Source: Bryobacteraceae bacterium
GTDB taxonomy: Bacteria > Acidobacteriota > Terriglobia > Bryobacterales > Bryobacteraceae
NCBI GenBank assembly: GCA_041394945.1
Contig: JAWKHH010000003.1
Coordinates: 1,240,001-1,304,000, forward strand
Direction: 5' to 3'
DNA length: 64,000 nucleotides
Shown: positions 16,566 to 25,429 of the stretch, in pieces
Layout of the letters: each line of letters begins with the position of its first letter
Numbering within the stretch: the stretch's first letter is position 1
Program-made: the position numbers and the translations under genes
The notes under the pieces: model-generated
Database searches by the model: none
Told to the model about the DNA's origin: nothing
Seen by the model: the letters and a program-made list of their open reading frames with translations, nothing else

Positions 16566-18677
16566 TCACGGAAGCTCAAAAACATAGAGCGCGTTGCCGT
16601 TGCCCGGGAAGTGGATTTCCGGCGCGATGATGTGGGGGACGTCGCGCGGACTGCCTCCGCCGAGTCCCGTGGTGACGGCGATGTACTGCCTGCCGTCGAT
16701 GGCGAACGACACGGGGTGGCCCTGCACGGTGGTGCCGAGGCGCGTCTGCCAAACCAGCTTCCCGGTAGTGACGTCGAAGGCCTTGAAGTAGCGGTCGAGG
16801 TCGCCGGCGAAGGCGACGCCCCCGGCGGTGGAAAGAACGCCCGTAAGAAACGGCGCGCGCTGCTCAACGGCCCATTTCTCCTTCATGGTGCGGACATCGT
16901 AGGCGGCGAGCTTGCCGATCATGCCATGCTTGCCGGGCATCTCGAGGAAGTGGCGATTGCCTCCGCCGCCCCCGGAGCCGGCCTTCCGTTCCACTTCCCG
17001 GGCCGACATCTCCATGCAGCTTTGGCTGAGCGGGAGGATCAGTTGCGCGGTGGGCTCGTGGTAGCTCATCGGCTGCCAGTTGTGGCCACCCTGCGTGCTG
17101 GGGCAGACGTGATACCACTCGCCGACCTTCTGCTCGAGGATGTCGGCGCGGTAGCGGAGTTCGCCGGTCTTGCGGTCCACTGTCGAGAAGATGTTTTGGA
17201 AGACGGTCTCGGCGAGGTCGAGATACTGGCCGCTGACGCGATCGAGTTTCCACAGGATGCCGGCTTTGCCGATGGAGAAGACGAGCTTGCGGCCGTCGAC
17301 GTCGACGAGCACGCGTTCGAAGACTTCGTCGAGATCGAAGGTTTCCTGGCGAACGTGCTGGAAATACCAATCGAGCTTGCCGGTATCGGCGTCGATGGCG
17401 AGGGTGGAGTTCGTGTAGAGCGCCTTGTCGGCGATATTGGCGCCGCGGCTGACGCGCATCCAGGGCTTCGCCTGGGAGACCCCCCAGTAAGTGCGATTCA
17501 GGTCCGGGTCGAAGCTGCCGGCGATCCATGTGTCGGCTCCCGCGCGATATAGATTGGCGAGCGGACCCCACGTGTCGCCGCCGGGTTCGCCGTCGCGCGC
17601 GACGGTATGGAACTTCCAGGCAGGCGCGCCGGTGGCGGCGTCCCACGCACTGATGTAGCAGCGTTCTTCCTTATAGGATCCACAGCCGGTGAGTCCTTGC
17701 AGGATCTTGCCGTTGATGGCGATTGTGCCGGAGGTGCTACTGAAGCCGCGGCCAAGCGGCGCGACGTCGGTTTGCCAAACGACGCGGCCGGTGCGCGCGT
17801 CCAGGGCGTGGAGGCGGGCATCGGTGCCGGAGAGGTACACCTTGTCACCCCAGATCGAGATGCCGCGGGTGGCTCCGTAGGCGCGGGTGGATTCGGGGCC
17901 GATGTTGTGTTCCCAGATGAGGTCGCCGGTGCGGCCGTCGAGCGCTTGCATGGTGTGGCTGGTATTGGAGAGATAGACGACGCCGTCGTGGACGATGGGC
18001 GTAGGCTGGTTCGCGCCTCCGTCGTTCATCGCCCACACCCACTTCAGGCGGAGGTTCTTGACGTTGGCGGCAGTAAGTTGGGTAAGCGGGCTATAACTCC
18101 AGGCGCGATAGTTACCGCGGATCATCAGCCAGTCCGCGGGGTCCGGATTGCGGAGCATCGCGTCCGTGACCGGGCGGTAGTTCTTCACCGTGCCGCGAAC
18201 GGTGTGGCCTTTGGGGCGGGCGCGGGTCGAGAGACCGGCCTGATCGCTCGAACGGTCATTGAGGATGGCGCGGAGTTCGGCGGGCATTTCGCCGTTGGAG
18301 ACGGCGCCGATGCGGAGGCGGCTGTCGATAGTGAGTGGCGCGGCGGAGGCGGTGGCGCCGTTGGACTCGAGCATGAATGCAGCGATGGCGGTGTACGTGT
18401 CCGGGTCAAGCCCGCCGGCGTTGCCGGGTGGCATGGTCTGCTGCATGTATCGGATGAGTTGGTTGAGGGTGCGGTCGCGCCAGACCTTCTGGAAGTTGCC
18501 GCCGGTGAGCGGGTGGGCTTCGTTGCGGCCGCTCATGTCGGGGAGGTGGCAGCTCGCACAATTGCCGAGGTAGGCGGCGCGGCCGGCGAGGGCCTGGTCG
18601 CTGGTGAAGGTCTGTGCGGACGACACGGGGGCAAGCGCCCATGCGAGCAGGAGGCGGCTGGGATGAAGACGTGACAT
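16566..18677 (-). CDS. Secreted PQQ-dependent dehydrogenase with N-terminal cytochrome c
   Basis: 703 residues with a short signal peptide (ending VSSAQ). An N-terminal class I cytochrome c carries the heme motif CASCH (40-44) and a likely Met ligand in QQTMPPGNAGG (about residue 80). The rest is an eight-bladed quinoprotein propeller with repeated GxxxW strands (GDLIWEHNIG, GRVVWQTDV) and the PGGDTWG segment typical of PQQ enzymes. Such proteins oxidise alcohols or sugars in the periplasm and pass electrons through the heme; the substrate is not readable. In classic quinohemoproteins the cytochrome is C-terminal, whereas here it comes first, as seen in some Acidobacteria. It is convergent with the sigma factor gene. 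Confidence 0.88.
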   Translation of the reverse strand: MSRLHPSRLLLAWALAPVSSAQTFTSDQALAGRAAYLGNCASCHLPDMSGRNEAHPLTGGNFQKVWRDRTLNQLIRYMQQTMPPGNAGGLDPDTYTAIAAFMLESNGATASAAPLTIDSRLRIGAVSNGEMPAELRAILNDRSSDQAGLSTRARPKGHTVRGTVKNYRPVTDAMLRNPDPADWLMIRGNYRAWSYSPLTQLTAANVKNLRLKWVWAMNDGGANQPTPIVHDGVVYLSNTSHTMQALDGRTGDLIWEHNIGPESTRAYGATRGISIWGDKVYLSGTDARLHALDARTGRVVWQTDVAPLGRGFSSTSGTIAINGKILQGLTGCGSYKEERCYISAWDAATGAPAWKFHTVARDGEPGGDTWGPLANLYRAGADTWIAGSFDPDLNRTYWGVSQAKPWMRVSRGANIADKALYTNSTLAIDADTGKLDWYFQHVRQETFDLDEVFERVLVDVDGRKLVFSIGKAGILWKLDRVSGQYLDLAETVFQNIFSTVDRKTGELRYRADILEQKVGEWYHVCPSTQGGHNWQPMSYHEPTAQLILPLSQSCMEMSAREVERKAGSGGGGGNRHFLEMPGKHGMIGKLAAYDVRTMKEKWAVEQRAPFLTGVLSTAGGVAFAGDLDRYFKAFDVTTGKLVWQTRLGTTVQGHPVSFAIDGRQYIAVTTGLGGGSPRDVPHIIAPEIHFPGNGNALYVFELP

Positions 18678-19228
18678 CGGTGCTTTTCATCCTAATTGAG
18701 GAATGGCCTGGACGCTCCGCGATTCGCTTGAATACCCGGGCCGCCCGGTCCAGCGTCCCTTCGTCCGGAAGTCGCGAGGCAGACCAGCAACCTGCTGGCA
18801 GATTCATTCCATCACGATGACCGGGTGCCCAAGCGGAACCCCCGTAGAAATGCTCTGCGCGGCTTGCCGCCGCCAAGTCCGGTGGACACCGCGATCTACC
18901 GCATACCGTCGATGGGGAATGTCAGTTGCTTCGAGGCTCCGTTCGGAAGTTGCGTCTTCCACTTGCGCGCCGCGGAAGTCTTCTTTCGCTGATCGCCGCC
19001 CGGCGATCTGTGGCAGAACGGGTTCCCATGTACGAGGACCCGAAGAGGCCACTCATCGCCCCGAGTCGAAGCGACGTGCTGCCCGAGGCGTGATGGCCTG
19101 CGAGTGGAAGTGAGCGACGACGGGCGATCTGCGCTGGTGGAAGTAGTGGCCAGGTACCGGAAGGCACTGAATGCGATCCTGCGACCGATAGCGGGCAGAG
19201 CGGATTCGAAACGAGGAGGAGAGTCCAA
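18678..19228. other. Mostly non-coding region upstream of the PQQ gene (551 bp)
   Basis: I support no conventional gene here. Open frames exist on both strands but lack recognisable motifs or ribosome-binding sites. A near-perfect palindrome GATCGCCG-CC-CGGCGATC lies at 18991-19008. A short plus-strand frame with GTG starts at 19104 or 19110 ends in a TGA at 19230-19232 that overlaps the ATG of the next small gene (ATGA), encoding about 40 residues (SALVEVVARYRKALNAIL and a basic tail); it could be a coupled leader ORF, but the evidence is weak. The region may hold decayed genes. Confidence 0.35.
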
Positions 19229-19513
19229 ATGAATCGCACCGAAACTCGTCTCGTTGTGGCGGCGGCGGCGGTGGCCGTGTTGACGATGTGGCTGAAGCAC
19301 CCGGCCGTCGCCGCGTACACCTACTACAAAGTGGACGGGTTCACAACGATCGACGCCACGTATTTATTACACCACTGGTCGTTGGTCCAGTCTGGCTGCA
19401 GCCATGTCCCTTCCTCTTGCGGCCGCGAGGCAGAACAGCCTTGCTCGACGACTTCGACGTTGATCATCGGGCGCGCGAACGACCGCGCGGAATCGATCGC
19501 CGTCGGGGAATAG
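19229..19513 (+). CDS. Small exported protein of unknown function
   Basis: 94 residues. A strong ribosome-binding site (GAGGAGGAG) ends 7 nt before the ATG. The N-terminus is a credible signal peptide (LVVAAAAVAVLTMWLKHPAVAA), leaving about 65 mature residues with four cysteines (SGCSHVPSSC, QPCSTT), which could form disulfides. No family recognised. A TGA from a tiny upstream frame overlaps its start codon. It is isolated, with more than 500 bp of gene-poor DNA on each side. Confidence 0.5.
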   Translation: MNRTETRLVVAAAAVAVLTMWLKHPAVAAYTYYKVDGFTTIDATYLLHHWSLVQSGCSHVPSSCGREAEQPCSTTSTLIIGRANDRAESIAVGE

Positions 19514-20183
19514 ATGGCGCATCGTGATCGGCGCCAGCATAACTCCGAGCAGGGTAGGTCCTCACCTGCGTGGAGGTCCCCTCATGCCCTCCAGGACACC
19601 GGAAGCGTTGCGCGAAACACCGTAGGGTTTTCCCCCAACCGCGCCCAGGTGGGGAAAATCACCCAGTCCTGCGCTCCTTGTGGTACCAGTTTTATCATTA
19701 CTGTTGCAAAAACAGACACTAGGCGAATGGCAGGTGCCTCAGCAGGGGGGCCGCGCCCGCAAACGGGGCGTGAGGAGGTGTGCGATGTGGGGGCGGTGAG
19801 ACCGCCTCAACAGCCAACGACCAGGCGGAAACTACTGATTTTAAAATAGTTGCTGCGGAATTGGGCCATTTGCTTCGTTCAGGACACATGCCTGATAACC
19901 CGGCATGGAGCACTGCGGTGGCCGCCCGGCCGCGATGAAGCAATCGCAATGCGACGATGGCATTTTCCACGACACAGCGAGGCTTAAGGTCTAGGAAGGC
20001 TAGTTTGGTAATATGCATGCGAGGGATCGGCGTGCGCCGAGGTTGATCCGCTGACTGGGATGATAGTTCACAGTCGAACACAAGAAAATCAATTGTACAG
20101 GTAAGACTGGGCATATTCGATGCGCGCCAGTTCGCATCGCTTGCCGAGCAGCGCGGAGAATGCTCGGCTGCCGGGGGAGGACG
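19514..20183. other. Gene-poor region (670 bp) upstream of the chemosensory-type operon
   Basis: No protein gene is supported. Structures seen: TTTTCCCC (19628-19635) pairing with GGGGAAAA (19651-19658), and a compact hairpin GGCGGT-GAG-ACCGCC (19792-19806). Base composition is less GC-rich than the coding DNA (for example GATTTTAAAATAG near 19838, and the stretch 19690-19720). Promoters of the downstream response-regulator operon should lie here, but no well-spaced -35/-10 pair stands out. An unrecognised small RNA is possible. Confidence 0.4.
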
Positions 20184-21011
20184 ATGACTCAAATTCGTGT
20201 TCTTGTGGTTGAAGACAACGAGTCTGACCGGGAATGGATCGGGCGGGCGCTGCAAACTCCGTCCGGAAGCATAGAGACGGTCTTTGCGGAAACGCTTGAT
20301 GGCGCGAAGCACTTGCTCTGCAGTGAGCGGATCGACGCGATCCTGCTCGACATGAACCTTCCGGATTCCCAATCGCTATTCAGCGTCACGCAGATCACCT
20401 CGAAGTTCCAGGACGTTCCGGTGATCGTGCTGTCGGGCAACGACGCAGACGAGTTCGCCTTGGCGGCGATCCGGAACGGCGCGCAGGACTACCTGGTGAA
20501 GTCAGCGGATGCGCGTCACGTCCTGGTGAGGACGGTGCTGAACGCGATAGAACGAAACCGGGGCCGGAGAGCGTTGCGAGTAAACCTGCTGCGCGATCCC
20601 CAGACGTTCTTCCTGACCGAGCCCGCATTCCGGCTCGCGCTGGATGTCTATTTCTCGGCGACAAGTCAACCGTCGCGGTTGTTCATCGTTCATCTTGATG
20701 CAGGCCTCCATCCGGACGAGGAGATCGACGCGTTGACGATCGACACTGTGGCGTCGTTGATCTCTCGCACGTTCGGCGCCCGAGGAGTTTTCGGAAGGCT
20801 GAGCGACACAGTCTTCGCCGTACTGATGAAGGAAACCAGCGACGACGAATCCATACTGAAACGATTCGCGGACAGTACCGCAAAGATAGCGGGAAATGGC
20901 GCGGGGCAGCCGCTGCAGTTGCCGGCGCAGATATTGCATTGTCCGGCGAACGGGAACTGGGACGCGATGTTGGGCAGGGCCGCCGGTCTGGGGCAGAACC
21001 TGGCGGGCTGA
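20184..21011 (+). CDS. Response regulator with receiver and degenerate GGDEF-like domain
   Basis: 275 residues from the ATG at 20184, preceded by GGGGGAGG 3 nt upstream. Receiver domain 1-125: acidic pair E10/D11, phospho-acceptor D56 (LLDMNLPD), conserved Ser/Lys switch region (VIVLSGNDAD, DYLVKS). The C-terminal half has the outline of a diguanylate cyclase domain (FFLTEPAFRLALDVYF, RLFIVHLDAG, GVFGRLSDTVFAVLMKE), but the GGDEF signature is replaced by LSDTV, so cyclic-di-GMP synthesis is not expected. First gene of a three-gene operon; the kinase fusion starts 12 bp later. Confidence 0.85.
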   Translation: MTQIRVLVVEDNESDREWIGRALQTPSGSIETVFAETLDGAKHLLCSERIDAILLDMNLPDSQSLFSVTQITSKFQDVPVIVLSGNDADEFALAAIRNGAQDYLVKSADARHVLVRTVLNAIERNRGRRALRVNLLRDPQTFFLTEPAFRLALDVYFSATSQPSRLFIVHLDAGLHPDEEIDALTIDTVASLISRTFGARGVFGRLSDTVFAVLMKETSDDESILKRFADSTAKIAGNGAGQPLQLPAQILHCPANGNWDAMLGRAAGLGQNLAG

Positions 21012-21023
21012 AGGAGGCAAACC

Positions 21024-24000
21024 GTGGGTATCACAGCAACGGGGGCGCAGCCGGCGCAAGAGACGGTGGGTCCTGACGACGCGCCGTCGTACATCGTTGG
21101 GATCGGAGCATCGGCGGGTGGCGTGGAAAGCCTGGACGAGTTCTTCGAGAACATGAGCTCGGAATCTGGGATGGCCTTCATTGTCGTTCAGCACCTGTCT
21201 TCCACCTATCGCAGCCTGATGGCGGAACTGCTGGCGCCGCGCACCCGGATGACGATCTACCACGCGGAAACCGGGATGCGGCTGAAGCCGAACTGCATCT
21301 ATCTGAATCCGCCCAAGCGCGACATCTTCATTGTGGACGGCCGGATCGAGCTCCGCGACGTGGACCCGGGGCAGCAGCCGCCGCTGCCGATCGACACGTT
21401 CTTCCGGTCCCTGGCGGAGTATGCGGGCGCGCGGGCGATCGCGGTGGTGCTTTCCGGATGCGGCACGGACGGGTCCCGTGGGATCGCGGCGATCAAGGAC
21501 CGGCGTGGAACGGTGATCGTGCAGGATACCTCCAGCGCCAAGTTCGACGGCATGCCGTCGAGCGCGATCCGCACGGGAACGGCCGATGTGGTTGGCACGC
21601 CGGAGGAGATCCCGCGGGCGATTCTAGCGCGCATCGGCCGGCCGCCCTCGCAGGAAGATCATGACGCGGACCTGGTTTCGCGGGGAGACAGCGACGAAAT
21701 CCTCGCCCTGCTGCGTTCCCGCTACAACATCGACTTCAAGATGTACAAGCCGGCCATGGTGCAGCGGCGCATCGAGCGGCGGCTGGTGATTTCGCGGTTC
21801 GGAACGATGCACGCGTTTCTCGAGATGCTACGCGACGATCCGGCCGAGCTCGACACGCTGTATCACGACTTTCTGATCGGAGTGACGACGTTCTTTCGCG
21901 ACGACGTCGCGTTCAACGCATTGCTGCCGGAGTTGAAGACACGTCTGCATCAATGCCAGGAACGCGGCGATACGTTCCGGGCCTGGGTGGCCGGATGCGC
22001 CACGGGCGAGGAAGCCTACTCGATCGCGATCCAGTTGCACGAGGCAGCGGAGGTGGAGTCGCTCAACATCAAGATCTTCGCCACCGACATCCACGGCGCG
22101 TCGCTGCAGAAGGCGAGCGCGGGAGTCTACTCGCGAGACGAACTGCGCAACGTGAGCGAAGCTCGTCTGGAGCGGTTCTTCACTCGCAGCGGCCTCGACT
22201 ACAAACTCGCGCCGGAGATCCGCCGCTCGGTCATTTTCACCCAGCACAACGTGCTGACCGAGGCGCCGTTCGCCGGCCTGGACCTGGTGAGTTGCCGGAA
22301 CCTGCTGATCTACTTCGAGGCGCCGGCGCAGAACAAGGTGATCGCCGCGTTCAACTACGCGTTGAAACCGGGCGGACTCTTGTTTCTGGGATCGTCGGAA
22401 TCGATTGGCGATCTCGTCGCCAACTACGACGTGCTGGACCAGAAGGCCAAGCTGTTCCGCAAGCGGCCGGAGTCCATCCGCGCGACGTCGCGGGGACTGT
22501 CGCACATCGGGGATTTCCGGATGCCTGCGCCGCTTCCGAGCAAGAGCGGCTACTCGCAGCCGGAGCCGCCGCTGGTTCGTGCGTACGAGCAACTGCTGCA
22601 CCGATACGTACCACCGAGCCTGCTCGTGAACGAACGCGGGGAGTTGCTGCACGCCTTCGGCGACGCCACCAAGCTGCTCCACCAACGCGAAGGCCGGGCG
22701 ACGCTCAGCGTCCTCGAACTGGTGGAAGACGAGCTGCGGGTGGCCATTGGCGCGGGCCTGCAGCAGGTGGTCCGGAAGAAGGCAGCCACGACCTACGAAG
22801 GCATCCGGATTTCGGGCGGCGAAGGGGAGCAGCTTGTCCGGCTGACCATCGAGCCGCTCGGTTCCCGGGCGCGTGACGAAGCGTCGTTTCTGCTGACGGT
22901 GGAACCGCTGCGTCCGGCGCTGCCGATGCCGGTGGCGCCGCACGAATTCCAGGTGCCGCATGAATCGCTCGAGTTGATCGCCTCGCTCGAACAGGAGCTG
23001 CAATACACCAAAGAGCATCTGCACGCCGTTGTGGAGGAGATCGAAGTCAGTAACGAGGAACTGCAATCGGCGAACGAGGAACTGGTCTCAGCCAACGAGG
23101 AACTGCAATCGACGAACGAAGAACTGCACTCGGTGAACGAAGAGCTGTGCACGGTGAACGACGAGTTCAAGATCAAGATCGAAGAACTCACCGAACTCAC
23201 CCACGACATGGAGAACCTGCTCGGCAGCACCGACGTTGGCGTGATCTTCCTTGACCGGGATCTGCGCATCCGGCGCTTTACGCCAGCGATCGCACAGTCG
23301 TTCAACCTGATGAACCAGGACATCGGGCGGCCAATCGACCACATCTCGCACCGCCTGCAGTACGACGCGCTGCTCGACGACATCCGCACGGTGATGCGCA
23401 CCAACTCGCCGGTGGAAGTGGAGACGCGGGACCAGCGGGGCACGCCTCTGTTCATGCGTCTGCTGCCCTATCGCACGCCGGCGGGCGTCTCCGGCGTGGT
23501 GCTCACGGTACTCGATATTTCGCCGGTGAAAACGGCGGAAGAGGAACTGCGGGAGAGCGAAGAGCGCTTCCGGTGCCTGGTGGAGCACCTCGACACGGTG
23601 TACTGGATGACAGGCGCCAGCGGGACGGAGCAGCTTTACGAGAGCCCCTCTTTCCGGAATGTGTTCGGACGGTTAAACCCTCCCGGCCATGGCCCGAGGA
23701 GTTGGATGGCGTCGGTGCTGCCCGAGGATTCGGAACGGGCGACGTCGTTCGACCGGCGGGACCCGGCCAAGGTGTGGGAAGCGGAATACCGCGTTCTGGT
23801 CGACTTTTCGACGCGCTGGATCCGGGAGCGGGCGTTCCCGGTTTTCGACTCCGCCGGCAAGGTCCACCGGGTAGTGGGGTTCGCCGAGGACATCACGGCG
23901 AGGAAGCAGGAAGACCACAGCCGGCGTCTGACCCAGTTCGCCATCGACCGCGCCGCGGACTGCGTATTCTGGGTCGGCGAGAACGGGCGCTTCGTGTACT

Positions 24001-24974
24001 GCAACGAATCCGGCGCCAACCTGCTCGGTTATCGCCAGGCGGAGCTGGCGCAATGCTCGTTCGACGAGTTTCACCGGCCGCAGGACGGCCAGTTGTGGTA
24101 CGACTTTCTCCACGGCCACCAGAACCGGGACTCGATCCATATCGAGTCGACCATCCGGGACCGGTCCGCGACGCTCAAGCCGGTGGAGTTGAACGCAAAC
24201 CGCGTCAACGTGGATGGCGAGCGCTACATCTGCATCATCATGCGCGACGTCAGCGAGCGCAACCGGCGCTTCGAAATCCTGGAACAGATGAACTCGGTGC
24301 TCCACCAGAACCGGGAACTGGACAACTTCGCGCGAATCGCGAGCCACGACCTGAAAGAGCCGCTGCGAGCCGTTCTGACTTTCGTTTCGCTACTCGAAGA
24401 GGACCTTGGCGGCGACATCAACGACCAGGCGCGGAAAGACCTCGATCACATCCGGTCCGGGGCGACGCGGATGCAGCGGCTTATCAACGACCTGCTCGAG
24501 CTTTCCCGCGCTGGCAGCGCCGACATCGAGTTCCGGCAATTTCCGCTCGGCGTGTGCGTCAACTGGGCGGTGGAGTCGTTGGCGGGATTGCGAAACGAGC
24601 TGAACCCAGAGATTCACATCGACGCCTTGCCCGATGTATATGGCGACCGGACACTGATCTCGCAGTTGTTCCTGAACCTGATCGGGAATGCGTTGAAGTT
24701 CGTCGACGGCCGAAAGCCGGTGATTGAAATCACAAGCGAGCACGACGGCGCGGAATGGGTGTTCGGCGTGAGTGACAACGGCATCGGAATGAAGCCGGAA
24801 CATCTCGAGATGATCTTCCAGCCGTTTCGCCGTGTCAGTTCATTGAAGGAGGGGACCGGGATCGGACTGGCGATCTGCCGAAAGATCGTGGAGCGGCACG
24901 GCGGAAGAATCTGGGCGGAGAGCTCATTCGGAAACGGGTCTCACTTCCGGTTCACGCTGACGCATCGAACATGA
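21024..24974 (+). CDS. CheB-CheR-PAS-histidine kinase fusion protein
   Basis: 1316 residues from a GTG with GGAGG upstream. Order: CheB methylesterase (about 20-210) with catalytic Ser30 (GIGASAGG), His57 (VVQHLSS) and Asp149 (GCGTDGS); CheR methyltransferase (about 225-480) with SAM motif AGCATGEEAYS and FATDI; PAS-like segment; a long coiled coil rich in the repeat NEELxSxNEEL (about 655-730); PAS domains (about 730-1080); HisKA with phospho-acceptor His in ASHDLKEPLR; HATPase with NLIGNALKF and DNGIGM. The CheB part has no receiver. Such fusions occur in many soil bacteria, with unclear substrates, since no MCP receptor is encoded nearby. It overlaps the following receiver gene by 4 bp, pointing to translational coupling and partnership. 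Confidence 0.95.
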   Translation: MGITATGAQPAQETVGPDDAPSYIVGIGASAGGVESLDEFFENMSSESGMAFIVVQHLSSTYRSLMAELLAPRTRMTIYHAETGMRLKPNCIYLNPPKRDIFIVDGRIELRDVDPGQQPPLPIDTFFRSLAEYAGARAIAVVLSGCGTDGSRGIAAIKDRRGTVIVQDTSSAKFDGMPSSAIRTGTADVVGTPEEIPRAILARIGRPPSQEDHDADLVSRGDSDEILALLRSRYNIDFKMYKPAMVQRRIERRLVISRFGTMHAFLEMLRDDPAELDTLYHDFLIGVTTFFRDDVAFNALLPELKTRLHQCQERGDTFRAWVAGCATGEEAYSIAIQLHEAAEVESLNIKIFATDIHGASLQKASAGVYSRDELRNVSEARLERFFTRSGLDYKLAPEIRRSVIFTQHNVLTEAPFAGLDLVSCRNLLIYFEAPAQNKVIAAFNYALKPGGLLFLGSSESIGDLVANYDVLDQKAKLFRKRPESIRATSRGLSHIGDFRMPAPLPSKSGYSQPEPPLVRAYEQLLHRYVPPSLLVNERGELLHAFGDATKLLHQREGRATLSVLELVEDELRVAIGAGLQQVVRKKAATTYEGIRISGGEGEQLVRLTIEPLGSRARDEASFLLTVEPLRPALPMPVAPHEFQVPHESLELIASLEQELQYTKEHLHAVVEEIEVSNEELQSANEELVSANEELQSTNEELHSVNEELCTVNDEFKIKIEELTELTHDMENLLGSTDVGVIFLDRDLRIRRFTPAIAQSFNLMNQDIGRPIDHISHRLQYDALLDDIRTVMRTNSPVEVETRDQRGTPLFMRLLPYRTPAGVSGVVLTVLDISPVKTAEEELRESEERFRCLVEHLDTVYWMTGASGTEQLYESPSFRNVFGRLNPPGHGPRSWMASVLPEDSERATSFDRRDPAKVWEAEYRVLVDFSTRWIRERAFPVFDSAGKVHRVVGFAEDITARKQEDHSRRLTQFAIDRAADCVFWVGENGRFVYCNESGANLLGYRQAELAQCSFDEFHRPQDGQLWYDFLHGHQNRDSIHIESTIRDRSATLKPVELNANRVNVDGERYICIIMRDVSERNRRFEILEQMNSVLHQNRELDNFARIASHDLKEPLRAVLTFVSLLEEDLGGDINDQARKDLDHIRSGATRMQRLINDLLELSRAGSADIEFRQFPLGVCVNWAVESLAGLRNELNPEIHIDALPDVYGDRTLISQLFLNLIGNALKFVDGRKPVIEITSEHDGAEWVFGVSDNGIGMKPEHLEMIFQPFRRVSSLKEGTGIGLAICRKIVERHGGRIWAESSFGNGSHFRFTLTHRT

Positions 24975-25423
24975 AACATTCAAGGGCGAGAATCCTCCTC
25001 GTGGAGGACAATCCTTCTGACTGCGAGGTGGTGCGGCGAAGCATCAAACGCGCTTCGATCCCCATTGAGCTGGTGGTGGCCACCTGCGGCGGCGATGCCT
25101 TCGAGATCCTGGATGGAGGGGCGGAGAGCCAACCGGACCTGATCTTCGTGGACCTGAATCTGCCCGATTGCGACGGCCGCGAGATCCTGCGCCGGATGCG
25201 TGACCGCTCGAGTGGATTGCACGCGCCGATCGTCGTGCTCACCACGTCGGACTCGCCGCGCGACGTCAACGACTGCTACCAACTCGGCTGCAACGGATTT
25301 CTCGTGAAGCCGAACAGCTTCACCGACTATGTGCAGGTGCTGGGCGCGACACTCGAATACTGGCTCTGCACGGCGAAGCTGCCGCGGGTGGCGTCGTTCC
25401 GGAAACAGGCGGCGCCGGGCTGA
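24971..25423 (+). CDS. Single-domain response regulator (Rcp1-like)
   Basis: 150 residues. Receiver fold with acidic pair E12/D13, phospho-acceptor D61 (FVDLNLPD), Thr switch (VVLTTSD) and Lys in FLVKPNS. No output domain, so it probably shuttles phosphate from the kinase fusion whose stop codon overlaps its ATG. The closest general type is the Rcp1-like receivers paired with PAS/phytochrome-like histidine kinases. Confidence 0.9.
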   Translation: MKHSRARILLVEDNPSDCEVVRRSIKRASIPIELVVATCGGDAFEILDGGAESQPDLIFVDLNLPDCDGREILRRMRDRSSGLHAPIVVLTTSDSPRDVNDCYQLGCNGFLVKPNSFTDYVQVLGATLEYWLCTAKLPRVASFRKQAAPG

Positions 25424-25429
25424 CGGCCG

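Noticed and set aside
19719..20372. Minus-strand frame of 217 codons upstream of and overlapping the response regulator
   Set aside because: Its first half is antisense to the receiver domain, and the rest has no coding character or start signal.
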